Assembly: GCA_027069855.1 (NCBI GenBank) | Contig: JALXEF010000173.1 | Span: 1 to 32,306, forward strand | Direction of reading: 5' to 3' | DNA: 32,306 bases | From: Caldifarciminota bacterium | GTDB taxonomy: Bacteria; Hydrothermota; Hydrothermia; WGAB01 | Shown here: piece after piece, positions 19,558 through 28,553 of the stretch | Layout: every line of letters starts with the position of its first letter | Numbering within the stretch: position 1 is the stretch's first letter | Position numbers and translations under genes: made by a program | Notes under the pieces: generated by a model | The model's input: only the letters and a program-made list of their open reading frames with translations | The model's database searches: none | Told to the model about the DNA's origin: nothing

Positions 19558-20975
19558 AGTCGTTTCGGAAGGCGCTGATCAATCTCCTGGCGCTGCTGGT
19601 GTCGGATCTGCTGGCCGTGTTCGCGTCGGTGATCCTGGGGCAGGTGCTGCGCGCCCGGGTGCTTCCCCACCTTCTCCCGGTTTCCTCCCAGGTGATTCCC
19701 CTTTCCCTGCTGCGGCACTTCTGGTTCCTGTTGCTCCTGTGGCCGCTGGTGTTTGCGTATGAGGGGCTGTACCGTCGGAAACATCCCACCGAGGAAGAGG
19801 CTCTGCTGGCCCTCCGGGGCTCGGCCATCGCCACCCTGCTGGCCGCCACCGTGCTGTTTTATATCCGCGGGGGCCTGGTGTCCCGGCTCCTGGTGCTGGA
19901 GGTTTTCGTTCTCACGGCTTTGCTGGTGCCGCTGTTCCGCCTGGTGACGCGGCGGCTGTTGATCCGCCTGCGCACCTGGCAGGCCCGGGCCCTGGTGCTG
20001 GGGATGGATCGCTTTACCCGCCGATTGGTGCAGCACCTGCAGAGCCATCCGGAACTCGGATACGAGGTGGTCGGCGTGGTGGCCCCCGCGCCCGGAGCCC
20101 CCTGCGCCCTGCCAGATCTGCCCTGCGTGGGCACCCTGGACGAGTTGCCCGATTTGCTGGAACGCCACCGGCCCGAGGTGCTGATCGTGGCGGGTGACCT
20201 GGCCAGCCGCACCGAGGTGCTGCAGATGCTGGAGTCGCTGGCCTCGCGGGTGCAGGAGGTGATTCTGGTGCCCGACCTGCGCGGCCTGCGGATCGCCAAT
20301 ATGGAGGTGGGGCAGCTGGGGTCGGTGGCGGTGCTGAAACTCCGGCAGCCCCTGATGACCCGGCCCAACCTGGTGGTCAAACGACTCTTTGACCTGGTGG
20401 TGGCCGGTGTTACCCTGCTCGTGCTTTTGCCGGTCTTCGTCCTCATCGCCCTGGCCATCAAACTCACCTCCCGGGGGCCGGTGTTCTATGTGCAACCGCG
20501 GGTGGGGCAGGGGGGTCGGGTGTTCCCCTGCTACAAGTTCCGCACCATGTATCTGGACTCCGAGGAGCGGCTGCAGCGGCTGCTGTCGCAGGACCCGGAG
20601 GCCCGGCGGCAATGGGAAACCTACCGCAAATTGCCCAACGATCCCCGGGTGACGCCTGTGGGCCGGTTCCTGCGCCGCTACAGCCTGGATGAATTGCCCC
20701 AGCTCTGGAATGTGCTGCGGGGGGACATGAGCCTGGTGGGCCCCCGGCCCTACCTGGAGTCCGAACTGCCGCACCTGTCGCGGGACATCCGGGTGATCAC
20801 CTCGGTGAAACCCGGCATTACAGGGCTCTGGCAGGTTTCGGGCCGCAGCAATGTGCCCTTTGAGGAACGGTCGTTGTTGGACGAGTACTATGTGCGCAAC
20901 TGGTCGTTGTGGCTGGACCTTATGATCTTGGTGAAAACCCTGTGGGTGATTCTCAAGGGTGAGGGCGCCTATTAG
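19554..20975 (+). CDS. Undecaprenyl-phosphate sugar phosphotransferase (WbaP/WcaJ-like bacterial sugar transferase)
   Basis: N-terminal TM segments; KRLFDLVVAGVTLLVLLPVFVLIALAIKLTSRGPVFY...CYKFRTMYLDSE...VGRFLRRYSLDELPQLWNVLRGDMSLVGPRPYLESE...KPGITGLWQVSGRS. GTG start overlapping the upstream stop. Confidence 0.94.
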   Translation: MKSFRKALINLLALLVSDLLAVFASVILGQVLRARVLPHLLPVSSQVIPLSLLRHFWFLLLLWPLVFAYEGLYRRKHPTEEEALLALRGSAIATLLAATVLFYIRGGLVSRLLVLEVFVLTALLVPLFRLVTRRLLIRLRTWQARALVLGMDRFTRRLVQHLQSHPELGYEVVGVVAPAPGAPCALPDLPCVGTLDELPDLLERHRPEVLIVAGDLASRTEVLQMLESLASRVQEVILVPDLRGLRIANMEVGQLGSVAVLKLRQPLMTRPNLVVKRLFDLVVAGVTLLVLLPVFVLIALAIKLTSRGPVFYVQPRVGQGGRVFPCYKFRTMYLDSEERLQRLLSQDPEARRQWETYRKLPNDPRVTPVGRFLRRYSLDELPQLWNVLRGDMSLVGPRPYLESELPHLSRDIRVITSVKPGITGLWQVSGRSNVPFEERSLLDEYYVRNWSLWLDLMILVKTLWVILKGEGAY

Positions 20976-21017
20976 CCCCTTAAAATAAGGAATCCAAACC
21001 CAACAAGGAGAGGTGTG

Positions 21018-22133
21018 ATGATCGTTGGCGTTCCCAAGGAGATCAAAACCGAGGAGTACCGCGTGGCCATCACCCCCTCCGGTGTCCACAGCCTGGTAGA
21101 ACACGGGCACCGGGTTGTCATTGAATCGGGCGCAGGCCTGGGCAGCGGCATCACCGATGACATGTACCGCCGGGAAGGGGCTGAGATCGTAGATACCCAC
21201 GAGGAGGTGTTCCAGCGGGCCGACATGATCCTGAAGGTGAAGGAACCCCTGCCTCCGGAATACGAGTTGCTGCGAGAGGGGCAGGTGGTGTTCACCTATT
21301 TCCACTTTGCGGCTTCCCGAGAACTCACCGAGGCCATGCTTCGCCGGAAGATCGTGGCCGTGGCTTATGAAACGGTGGAGCAGGCCGACGGCTCGCTGCC
21401 CCTCCTGATCCCGATGAGCGAAGTGGCCGGGCGGATGGCTCCCCAGGAAGGGGCCAAGTACATTGAACGGCCCCAGGGCGGCATGGGTATCCTGCTGGGT
21501 GGAGTGCCCGGGGTGCCCCCGGCCAAGGTCCTCATCATCGGCGGCGGCACCGTGGGCACCAACGCCGCCAAGATCGCCCTGGGTATGGGGGCCGATGTGA
21601 CCATCATGGACATCAATCCTGTGCGGCTGCGGTACCTCTCCGAGATCTTCCCTTCCGTCAAAACCATGATGTCCACGCCCTACAATGTGCGGGAGTGTGT
21701 GAAACAGGCCGACATGGTGATCCTGGCCGTGCTGATCCACGGGGCCCGGGCGCCCAAACTCATCACCCGCGATATGCTGCGGGAAATGAAGGAGGGCGCC
21801 ATCATCGTGGATGTGGCCATTGACCAGGGCGGCAGCGCCGAAACCTCCCGGCCCACCACCCACCGGGACCCTGTGTACACCGAGGAGGGCGTGGTCCACT
21901 ACTGTGTGGCTAACATGCCGGGTGCCGTGCCCCGCACCTCCACCTTCGCCCTGACCAATGTCACGCTGCCCTATGCCCTGGAACTTGCGGACAAGGGATG
22001 GCAACGGGCTGTGCAGGAGAACCCCGAACTTGCCAGGGGTGTGAACATGGTGCACGGCCACCTCACCTATAAGGCCGTGGCCGAGGCCTTTGATCTGCCC
22101 TATACGCCTCTGGAGCAGGTGCTTCGGGCCTGA
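21018..22133 (+). CDS. ald: Alanine dehydrogenase
   Basis: MIVGVPKEIKTEEYRVAITPSGV, KVKEPLPPEY, VLIIGGGTVGTNAAKIALGMGADVTIMDIN, VHYCVANMPGAVPRTSTFALTN. Confidence 0.96.
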   Translation: MIVGVPKEIKTEEYRVAITPSGVHSLVEHGHRVVIESGAGLGSGITDDMYRREGAEIVDTHEEVFQRADMILKVKEPLPPEYELLREGQVVFTYFHFAASRELTEAMLRRKIVAVAYETVEQADGSLPLLIPMSEVAGRMAPQEGAKYIERPQGGMGILLGGVPGVPPAKVLIIGGGTVGTNAAKIALGMGADVTIMDINPVRLRYLSEIFPSVKTMMSTPYNVRECVKQADMVILAVLIHGARAPKLITRDMLREMKEGAIIVDVAIDQGGSAETSRPTTHRDPVYTEEGVVHYCVANMPGAVPRTSTFALTNVTLPYALELADKGWQRAVQENPELARGVNMVHGHLTYKAVAEAFDLPYTPLEQVLRA

Positions 22134-22160
22134 TTTCACCGGCTTCTCGTTCGGCGGGCG

Positions 22161-22166
22161 TAAAAT
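22161..22166 (+). promoter_or_regulatory. -10-like TAAAAT upstream of ccdA
   Basis: ggcgggcgTAAAATagcggccaacggaaggaggaacccATG; same GGGCGTAWAAT context as 8370. Confidence 0.4.
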
Positions 22167-22190
22167 AGCGGCCAACGGAAGGAGGAACCC

Positions 22191-22910
22191 ATGCAAGGTG
22201 TAAGCGTTTTTACGGCCCTGATCGCCGGGCTGTTTTCCTTTGTGTCGCCCTGTGTGCTGCCCCTGATCCCCGCGTACCTCTCCTTTATCACCGGCCTCTC
22301 GGTGGAGGAACTCCGTACCACCGGCAACCGCGCCGAAGTCGTGCGCCGCGTGACCATCAACTCCCTGGTGTTCATCCTAGGGTTCTCGGTGGTGTTCATC
22401 GCACTGGGCGCCTCGGCCTCGTTCATCGGCCAGTTCCTGCAAACCCACAAGGTGATCCTGGAAAAGGTGGCCGGGGTCATCATCGTGATCTTCGGCATCC
22501 ACTTTACCGGCCTCTTTCGGATCCCCTTCCTGGACTATGCCTCGGGGCCCAACATCTCCCGCCGGCCGATGGGCCTGGTGGGCGCCTTCATCCTGGGGAT
22601 CGCCGTGGCCTTCGGCTGGACTCCCTGCATCGGCCCCATCCTGGGCACCATCCTTGCCATCGCCGCCGTGCAGGACACGGTGTGGCAGGGCATCGGGCTC
22701 CTGGCCGTGTATTCCCTGGGGCTCGGCATTCCGTTTCTGCTGTCGGGGCTCTTCATCAACCTGTTCTTCTCGGCCTTTCAGAAGATCCTCCGCTACATGC
22801 GGTGGATTGAACTGGTGGCCGGCCTGTTCCTGATCCTGGTGGGTATCCTGGTGTTCACCGGGAAACTGGCCGAGCTCACCTATTACCTGCCCCAACTGGA
22901 AGTGGGGTGA
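22191..22910 (+). CDS. ccdA: Cytochrome c biogenesis / thiol-disulfide relay membrane protein CcdA
   Basis: FSFVSPCVLPLIPAYLSFITG, GWTPCIGPILGTILAIAA; six hydrophobic segments. Confidence 0.95.
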   Translation: MQGVSVFTALIAGLFSFVSPCVLPLIPAYLSFITGLSVEELRTTGNRAEVVRRVTINSLVFILGFSVVFIALGASASFIGQFLQTHKVILEKVAGVIIVIFGIHFTGLFRIPFLDYASGPNISRRPMGLVGAFILGIAVAFGWTPCIGPILGTILAIAAVQDTVWQGIGLLAVYSLGLGIPFLLSGLFINLFFSAFQKILRYMRWIELVAGLFLILVGILVFTGKLAELTYYLPQLEVG

Positions 22911-25900
22911 GCATGGCGCCCGGTGCCCTTTTGGTGGCCCTCGCCCTGGTCTCCGGGACCGCCAAGATCGCCTTTCTGCACCACGGCAACCAGTCCTTTG
23001 CCGATAACGGCATCTATGCCCTGGTGCCCGGTTCGCCGGGCTACAACGGCAACTCCTTTCACCGCACCCTGGACAGCCACTTCTACTGGGGCGTGCCGGT
23101 GGATATCCACATTTCCGGCCCCCTGGCCCAGTCCTATGCGTGGCTCCGGAACGACAACGGCCTCTTGGATCGGTTGAAGAACCCGCTGGTGGACCTGGCT
23201 GCCGGCACCTACGCCGAGCACATCCTGCCCTATGTGGCCTCGGAGATCAACGCCTTTTCCTTCTGGTATTCGGTTCAGGTGGATTCCGCCCTCATCAAAA
23301 AGCCGGGCTGGCCCGATTACCCAACGGTGGTGTGGATTCCCGAGCGGGTGTGGAAGTCGGAGGCCCTGATGCCCTACTCCCTGATCGCCCTGCTGAACCA
23401 GGCCTTCGGCAAGTACGGCTACACCTCCGGCGGCCAGTATGTGTGGATTCCGCCGGTGATCGTGCTGGACGACAATGTGCACGACTGGTATCCCCACCAG
23501 TTCCCGAGCGGCGCCGATTGCCACAACCCCTTCAAGGTTCACCGCATGTACGACGGCGACGGCAACATGGTGTTCGTGGTGTTCATCTCGCAAACCGCCC
23601 GCGATCAGATGGTGTGGAACGATGTGTCGCAGTCCGGCAATCCCCTGCACCAGTTGCTCTGGAACCTGGCCAACGACTGGGACCAGTCGCAGTTCGTGCT
23701 GTACGGAGACGACTGGGAAAAGGCGGCCGGTGTGGCCGGCTGGGACTTCGGCCAGGCCGGGGCCCCGGCCAACTCCTACGACCACAATATCGCCTGGATC
23801 GCCCAGCAGTCCTGGATCCAGCCCATCCATGTGGCCGAGGCCGCCAAGTGGTGGGGCCTGGATTACCTGTACGACAGCGATCCCCTGAACGACCCGCCGG
23901 TGATCCAGATTGATTACGCCGCCTACTCCGAACTCCACGGCTGGACCGGGGGCACCTACGACAACTGGTACAACGACTTCAAGGCCACCCAGGCCCTGGA
24001 CTGCGGCCTCCTGGACGACCAGAACGGCAACGGCGTCCGGGGCGATTACGAGGACCTGTGGCTCTGGAGCTGGAACCACCTGCTGCCGGTGCCCGACACC
24101 CGCATCGCCCAAACCGGCTGGATCACCCTTTCCGGCATGCTCTACGAAACCGCCTGGCACGAGGGGCCGGGCGGCCCGCTGGTGTACTGGGGCAAAAACC
24201 TGTGGAACCACACCCGCATGGCCGGCGGCTTCGCCTTCGGCAGCCAGTGGTACGACTCGCTGCGGTTCCTGGGCGGAAGCCATGTCACCGTGCTGGACGC
24301 CGACGGCGACTCGCTTCTGGAATACGCCCTCTGGAACAGCGAGATTTGCGCTGTCTTTGACCGGCGCGGCGGCCGCGCCCTGTGGATGTTCACCCGCGAC
24401 GGTGATGTGGTGGTGGGCAATCTGATGACCAACTGGGGCAACGAGGGCGATTACGACGACGGCGGCCACCCCGGCCTGCTCCACGATACCGAGGCCTGGA
24501 ACTCCTGGTTTGATGTTTCGGTGGACACCTCCCGGGCGGATACCGCCCTGCTCGTGCTCAACGAGGCCTACGACAGCCAGGGCCAGCCCGACAACTCGCT
24601 GCACAAGCGGATCCAGCTGGTGAGCGGCCAGCCGTATCTGGACATCCTGTACTCCTCCAGCGGCTACGACTGGACCAAGTCGGGCGTGAGCCCGGATCTC
24701 TATGGCCTCTTGCTGGGCCAGGAGGCCCGGTTCATCTCCGGCCTCACGGATTCCGGCTGGACCTATGCGGGCTTTGAGGCCCCCAACGGTACCCGCATCG
24801 TGTACCTGTGGGGCGACGGCCAGGGGCTGTCCTTTTACCAGCACGGCAAGATGGCCTCCGGCGCTTATCTCATGGAACTCGGCGGCCGTTCCGGCCTGTG
24901 GCGGATCTGGGTATTCGCGGGCCGCGGCGAGCCGGAGGTGCACCGCCCGGGGCCGGGCGACCACTCCGGGCCGGTGGTGTGGGACATCCAGCAGCAACCA
25001 GATCGCCAGATCCTTCCCTCGGACTCCGTGCGGGTGCTGGCCCGGGCCGAGGATCCCTCCGGCGTTGCCAGTTTGTGGCTCCATTACGGGGTCAACGGCA
25101 CCTGGACCTACCCGGACATCCCCATGCACCGGGACGACGGTGCCACCTACGACTGGGACGGCGACGGCCAGCCCACACCGGACCTCTTCGGTGGATACCT
25201 GCCGCCCCAGGCCTACGGCAGCGAGGTGGAGTATGTGATCCACGCCTTTGATTCCCTGAACAACGACGCCTGGGCCAGCAACAACGGCCAGAATTTCCGG
25301 TACACCGTGGGCGTGGTGCGGTTCTACATGGACGGCCGGCTGGACCGGGTGGCGCAACTTCTGGCCCAGAACAGCGATATGCACCTGTGGGCCTATTTGG
25401 ATGCGGATTCCGGCCAGCTCTATGTGGCCACCGAGGCCGCGGGCGACGGCCCCGACGCCTTTGCCAACGACCACTTCATCTTTGTGCTGTTCCACGCGCC
25501 CCAGGGCACCCATCCGGCCCCCTGGGCCAAGAGCGGCCTCATGGCTCCCTGGTCCTACTACCTGGCCGACGAAAACGACAACGGTTTTACCGGCTGGTTT
25601 GACGCCTCGGAAAACCTCATGAGCGACACCCTGCGGTTCCAGAACACGAGCGGCGACTCGGTGCTGGAGGGGGTGATCCATCTGCGGCGGCTCCTGGGGA
25701 GCCTGCCCGACACGATTTATTTGGCCGTGGCCACCTACGGCACCGCGGACGGTGCCCCCCTGGAATGGCAGGTGCCCAGGCCCCACAGCCAGGACGGCAA
25801 CCTGGACCCCGACGAGTATGTGCGGTTCCGGGCCGTTGTGACCTTCGTGCTGGACGGCACCCCGGACACCGCCGTGGCCGACTCGGTGGCCGCCGCCGAC

Positions 25901-26611
25901 GGCCAGGTGCTTTATGCCGCTTATGTGGAGGATTCGGGCAAGCTCTATGTGGCGGCGCCGGCGCCCGCAACGGGCGAAACCCGGTTCCTCTTCGTGGCCA
26001 CCCGGTTTCCCTACGATTCCATGGCGGCACCGGCAGGCAACCAGGGATTTGTGGGCGAGCCGCTGGCGTATCTGCAGGCGTCGGGTGGTACCCGGCAGTG
26101 GTACCGGCGAAACGGCACACCGCTCGGCAGCCCCACGGCCCAGGCCGATCCCGGCACCGGCGCCTGGATGGAGGGGGTGCTGTACCTCGGCGACCTCCTG
26201 GACACTTTGCCCCGGGGCCTGTACCTGGCTGTGGGAAGTTATCGGGCCGGCACCCTGGCCTTCCAGATCCCCGAAGCCCATCGGCCCAACGGCAACCTGG
26301 AGGGCTTTGAGTACACCAATCTACGGCTGGTGACGGTGGCCGGCGACGCCGACGGCGACGGCCGGTACGACCTCCACGATGCGATTTACACCGGCCACTA
26401 TCTCTTTGACGGATGGCCGGCGCCCGTCCCGTTCCTGATCGCCGACCGCAACGGCGACCACCGGTACGATCCCCTGGACCTTGCCTTTATGGTGGCGGAA
26501 CTCTGGTCGCCGACGCGGGGGCTTTTCCTGAAGTTGCGGCGGCAGCCGCTTCCGGCCAGGAAACCACAGGCTCCACGCCCCAAGCGTGGGCGCGCGAAAG
26601 GTACACGGTAA
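22907..26611 (+). CDS. Secreted GH57-family glycoside hydrolase with Ig-like region, two DOMON-like modules and C-terminal dockerin-like module
   Basis: GGTYAEHILPY-like GTYAEHILPYVASEIN, VWIPERVW, VILDDNVHDWY, FVLYGDDWEKAAG, SGMLYETAWHE. Start GTG 22907 or ATG 22913. Confidence 0.88.
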   Translation: MSMAPGALLVALALVSGTAKIAFLHHGNQSFADNGIYALVPGSPGYNGNSFHRTLDSHFYWGVPVDIHISGPLAQSYAWLRNDNGLLDRLKNPLVDLAAGTYAEHILPYVASEINAFSFWYSVQVDSALIKKPGWPDYPTVVWIPERVWKSEALMPYSLIALLNQAFGKYGYTSGGQYVWIPPVIVLDDNVHDWYPHQFPSGADCHNPFKVHRMYDGDGNMVFVVFISQTARDQMVWNDVSQSGNPLHQLLWNLANDWDQSQFVLYGDDWEKAAGVAGWDFGQAGAPANSYDHNIAWIAQQSWIQPIHVAEAAKWWGLDYLYDSDPLNDPPVIQIDYAAYSELHGWTGGTYDNWYNDFKATQALDCGLLDDQNGNGVRGDYEDLWLWSWNHLLPVPDTRIAQTGWITLSGMLYETAWHEGPGGPLVYWGKNLWNHTRMAGGFAFGSQWYDSLRFLGGSHVTVLDADGDSLLEYALWNSEICAVFDRRGGRALWMFTRDGDVVVGNLMTNWGNEGDYDDGGHPGLLHDTEAWNSWFDVSVDTSRADTALLVLNEAYDSQGQPDNSLHKRIQLVSGQPYLDILYSSSGYDWTKSGVSPDLYGLLLGQEARFISGLTDSGWTYAGFEAPNGTRIVYLWGDGQGLSFYQHGKMASGAYLMELGGRSGLWRIWVFAGRGEPEVHRPGPGDHSGPVVWDIQQQPDRQILPSDSVRVLARAEDPSGVASLWLHYGVNGTWTYPDIPMHRDDGATYDWDGDGQPTPDLFGGYLPPQAYGSEVEYVIHAFDSLNNDAWASNNGQNFRYTVGVVRFYMDGRLDRVAQLLAQNSDMHLWAYLDADSGQLYVATEAAGDGPDAFANDHFIFVLFHAPQGTHPAPWAKSGLMAPWSYYLADENDNGFTGWFDASENLMSDTLRFQNTSGDSVLEGVIHLRRLLGSLPDTIYLAVATYGTADGAPLEWQVPRPHSQDGNLDPDEYVRFRAVVTFVLDGTPDTAVADSVAAADGQVLYAAYVEDSGKLYVAAPAPATGETRFLFVATRFPYDSMAAPAGNQGFVGEPLAYLQASGGTRQWYRRNGTPLGSPTAQADPGTGAWMEGVLYLGDLLDTLPRGLYLAVGSYRAGTLAFQIPEAHRPNGNLEGFEYTNLRLVTVAGDADGDGRYDLHDAIYTGHYLFDGWPAPVPFLIADRNGDHRYDPLDLAFMVAELWSPTRGLFLKLRRQPLPARKPQAPRPKRGRAKGTR
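25315..26340 (+). repeat. Two tandem DOMON/CBM9-like modules within the GH57 protein (approx. 25315-25835 and 25838-26340)
   Basis: Parallel ends: LGSLPDTIYLAVATYG...QVPRPHSQDGNLDPDEYVRFR and LDTLPRGLYLAVGSYR...QIPEAHRPNGNLEGFEYTNLR. Confidence 0.7.
26342..26506 (+). other. Dockerin-like module of the GH57 protein
   Basis: GDADGDGRYDLHDAIYTGHYLFDGWPAPVPFLIADRNGDHRYDPLDLAFMVAELW. Confidence 0.8.
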
Positions 26612-27350
26612 CCCCTGCCAGCACGGTTTGCATCATCCAGCGCCGGATCCATTTGGCCCGGAGCACCTTTTCGTAGTCGGCGTCGCAGGGGGCGATTTCC
26701 AAAAGCAGGGTGGCGGAGGGAAAATCCCGATAGGGGGCGAGACGGGGCTCGTCCCGGGCTGAGCGGCCCCGGAGGTGACCCCCGGGATAGCCCACGAAGC
26801 CCGCCAGTTGCAGGGTGGAGTCTATCGCCCGGGCAAGGTACCGGGAACGGCGGCTGCCAGGGCCTTCGGCGAGGTAGGTGATCCGGTAGCCCCGGCGCAG
26901 GGGCCCGAGGCCCAGGTATCCCGCAAGCCGCCGCAGGAAGGGCCAGCCACGCCGGGCCTGCGGGATGAGGTCCAGAACGATCACGAGGTCGGGCTGCGCC
27001 CTGCGGGCCTTTTGGCTTCGGAGCGAATCCGGCAAACAGGAATCCGGGGGATGGCTGGTCCCAATGTACCGGAAGTAGTGCCACAAACCGGCCTCGTAGG
27101 CGAGGAGCCGGGCGGTTTCGTGGTTCAAAGCGGCGGCGGTTCTGCCGATGCGGGTGGTGCAGCCGGGGGCATCGACACAGCCCAGGGGATCAATCCACAG
27201 GGCCAGTTTCCCGTAATAGGCGGGGTGGAGCACAGCGTAGGGAGGCCGCAGGGTGCCGGCTTCGTAAAAGGTGCTCCGGCGGTGCACGAACTCCCGTGCC
27301 AGCAGGGTGAGGAGAAGGGCAAAGAGCAGAAGGCCCAGAACCCGCTGCAT
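26487..27350 (-). CDS. Amidase_3-like (N-acetylmuramoyl-L-alanine amidase fold) protein with apparently lost catalytic residues
   Basis: N-terminal TM MQRVLGLLLFALLLTLLA; KLALWIDPLGCVDAPG (vs IDPGHGG); SLRSQKARRAQPDLVIVLDLI (vs ANxxxADLFISIHAN); FPSATLLLEIAPCDADYEKVL...MMQTVLAGVTVYL (vs PAVLVEVGFxSNxxE...IAxGIxxY). Confidence 0.55.
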   Translation of the reverse strand: MQRVLGLLLFALLLTLLAREFVHRRSTFYEAGTLRPPYAVLHPAYYGKLALWIDPLGCVDAPGCTTRIGRTAAALNHETARLLAYEAGLWHYFRYIGTSHPPDSCLPDSLRSQKARRAQPDLVIVLDLIPQARRGWPFLRRLAGYLGLGPLRRGYRITYLAEGPGSRRSRYLARAIDSTLQLAGFVGYPGGHLRGRSARDEPRLAPYRDFPSATLLLEIAPCDADYEKVLRAKWIRRWMMQTVLAGVTVYLSRAHAWGVEPVVSWPEAAAAATSGKAPASATRVPPP

Positions 27351-28534
27351 CAGTAAAGGGGCACCTCACCTGTCAGGATGGCCTGGTACAGGTGGGGAAT
27401 GCGGTCCAGTTCCTCCTGGATCACGCGGCGAATCTCGGCCTCGGGCACGGAGCTCCCTTCCTTTTCGGGTTCCACCCACACCTGCACCGCCTGGGGCCGG
27501 TTCACGGGTTCTCCGACGGCGCTCACGAGCAAAGCGTAGGCACCGGCGACCCCCTCCACCTCCTGAACGATCCGCTGCGTGAGGTTCTGGGCGGCCACAT
27601 TGTAGAGTTTCCCCACATGGGAGATCGGGTTTTTTCCCGCGGCGGCCTCTAAGGACATGGGCCGCAGGGGCGTGATCAGGCCGTTGACCCGGTTGCCGCG
27701 GCCCACCTGGCCGTCGTCGCCGCCCTCGGCCGAGGTGCCCGTGACCGTGATGTAAAAGGACTCCCGGGTGTCGGCGGTGTTGACCCGGACGGCCACCCGG
27801 AAGGGCGTGTGCTCCTCCAGGAACCGCGTGCTTTCCTCCAGGATTTGCTGGCGGGCCTCAAAGTATTCCTCCGCCGTGTGGAAGTACCGGGAAACCAGGG
27901 CGGCTGCCACGGTCACCCGCAGGAGATCGTCTTCCCGGATGGCCATGACCTTCACATCCTCACCCACGAAGGGATACCGGGCCTTGAAGGCGTCGGAGTT
28001 CAGGTACTGCTCCAGGTCCAGCACCGCCTGCTCCGTGGGCGTGAGCGGATAGAACCCGACGCCGTAGGAGGTGTCGTTGGCCAGGGGCACACCCTCGCTC
28101 CGCAGGAAGAGGTCCACCAGGTCCGGGCTGCCGGGCCGTACCCACATCCGGTATTCCACATGGGCCTCGGGATCCAGGTGGCGCACCTTTCGGAAATAGC
28201 GTTTGGCGGCCTCTTCGTAGATTTCCCGCAGGGGCACCGATTGGCCGTTGACCTCAACGGTGGCGCGCCCCACGAGGTAGAACACCATGGGTTCCTCCAC
28301 CTTGCCGCCGCCGAGTTCGGGCCGGGCGCGGCCGCCCACCAGCAGGGCCTTGTCCACATTGTGGTGCAACACCCGGCCGAAGTTTTCCAGGTAGTACCGC
28401 GAGAGTTCGCGGGACACCGCCTCCACGATGCCGTCGGTGAGGGTGTCGGGATGGCCCAATCCCTTGCGTTCCACCACCTCCAGGGGCATGGATGCCACCC
28501 GCTGCCCCTCCCAGAGCCCGAGGCGAATTTCCAT
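27350..28534 (-). CDS. S-adenosylmethionine synthetase, archaeal type (AdoMet_Synthase family)
   Basis: VERKGLGHPDTLTDGIVEAVSRELSRYYLENFGRVLHHNVDKALLVGG...NDTSYGVGFYPLTPTEQAVL...VTGTSAEGGDDGQVGRGNRVNGLITPLRPMSLEAAAGKNPISHVGKLYNVAA. Confidence 0.94.
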   Translation of the reverse strand: MEIRLGLWEGQRVASMPLEVVERKGLGHPDTLTDGIVEAVSRELSRYYLENFGRVLHHNVDKALLVGGRARPELGGGKVEEPMVFYLVGRATVEVNGQSVPLREIYEEAAKRYFRKVRHLDPEAHVEYRMWVRPGSPDLVDLFLRSEGVPLANDTSYGVGFYPLTPTEQAVLDLEQYLNSDAFKARYPFVGEDVKVMAIREDDLLRVTVAAALVSRYFHTAEEYFEARQQILEESTRFLEEHTPFRVAVRVNTADTRESFYITVTGTSAEGGDDGQVGRGNRVNGLITPLRPMSLEAAAGKNPISHVGKLYNVAAQNLTQRIVQEVEGVAGAYALLVSAVGEPVNRPQAVQVWVEPEKEGSSVPEAEIRRVIQEELDRIPHLYQAILTGEVPLY

Positions 28535-28553
28535 CGGCCTTGACCTCCTTGCG

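Noticed and set aside
19374-22196. 940-aa minus-strand ORF across the sugar transferase and ald genes
   Set aside because: Spans two well-identified sense genes in register; composition typical of antisense translation.
22883-26281. 1132-aa minus-strand ORF antisense to the GH57 gene
   Set aside because: In register with sense codons; Gly/His/Val/Gln-rich composition without recognisable domains; sense strand has clear GH57 motifs. Codon-bias artefact.
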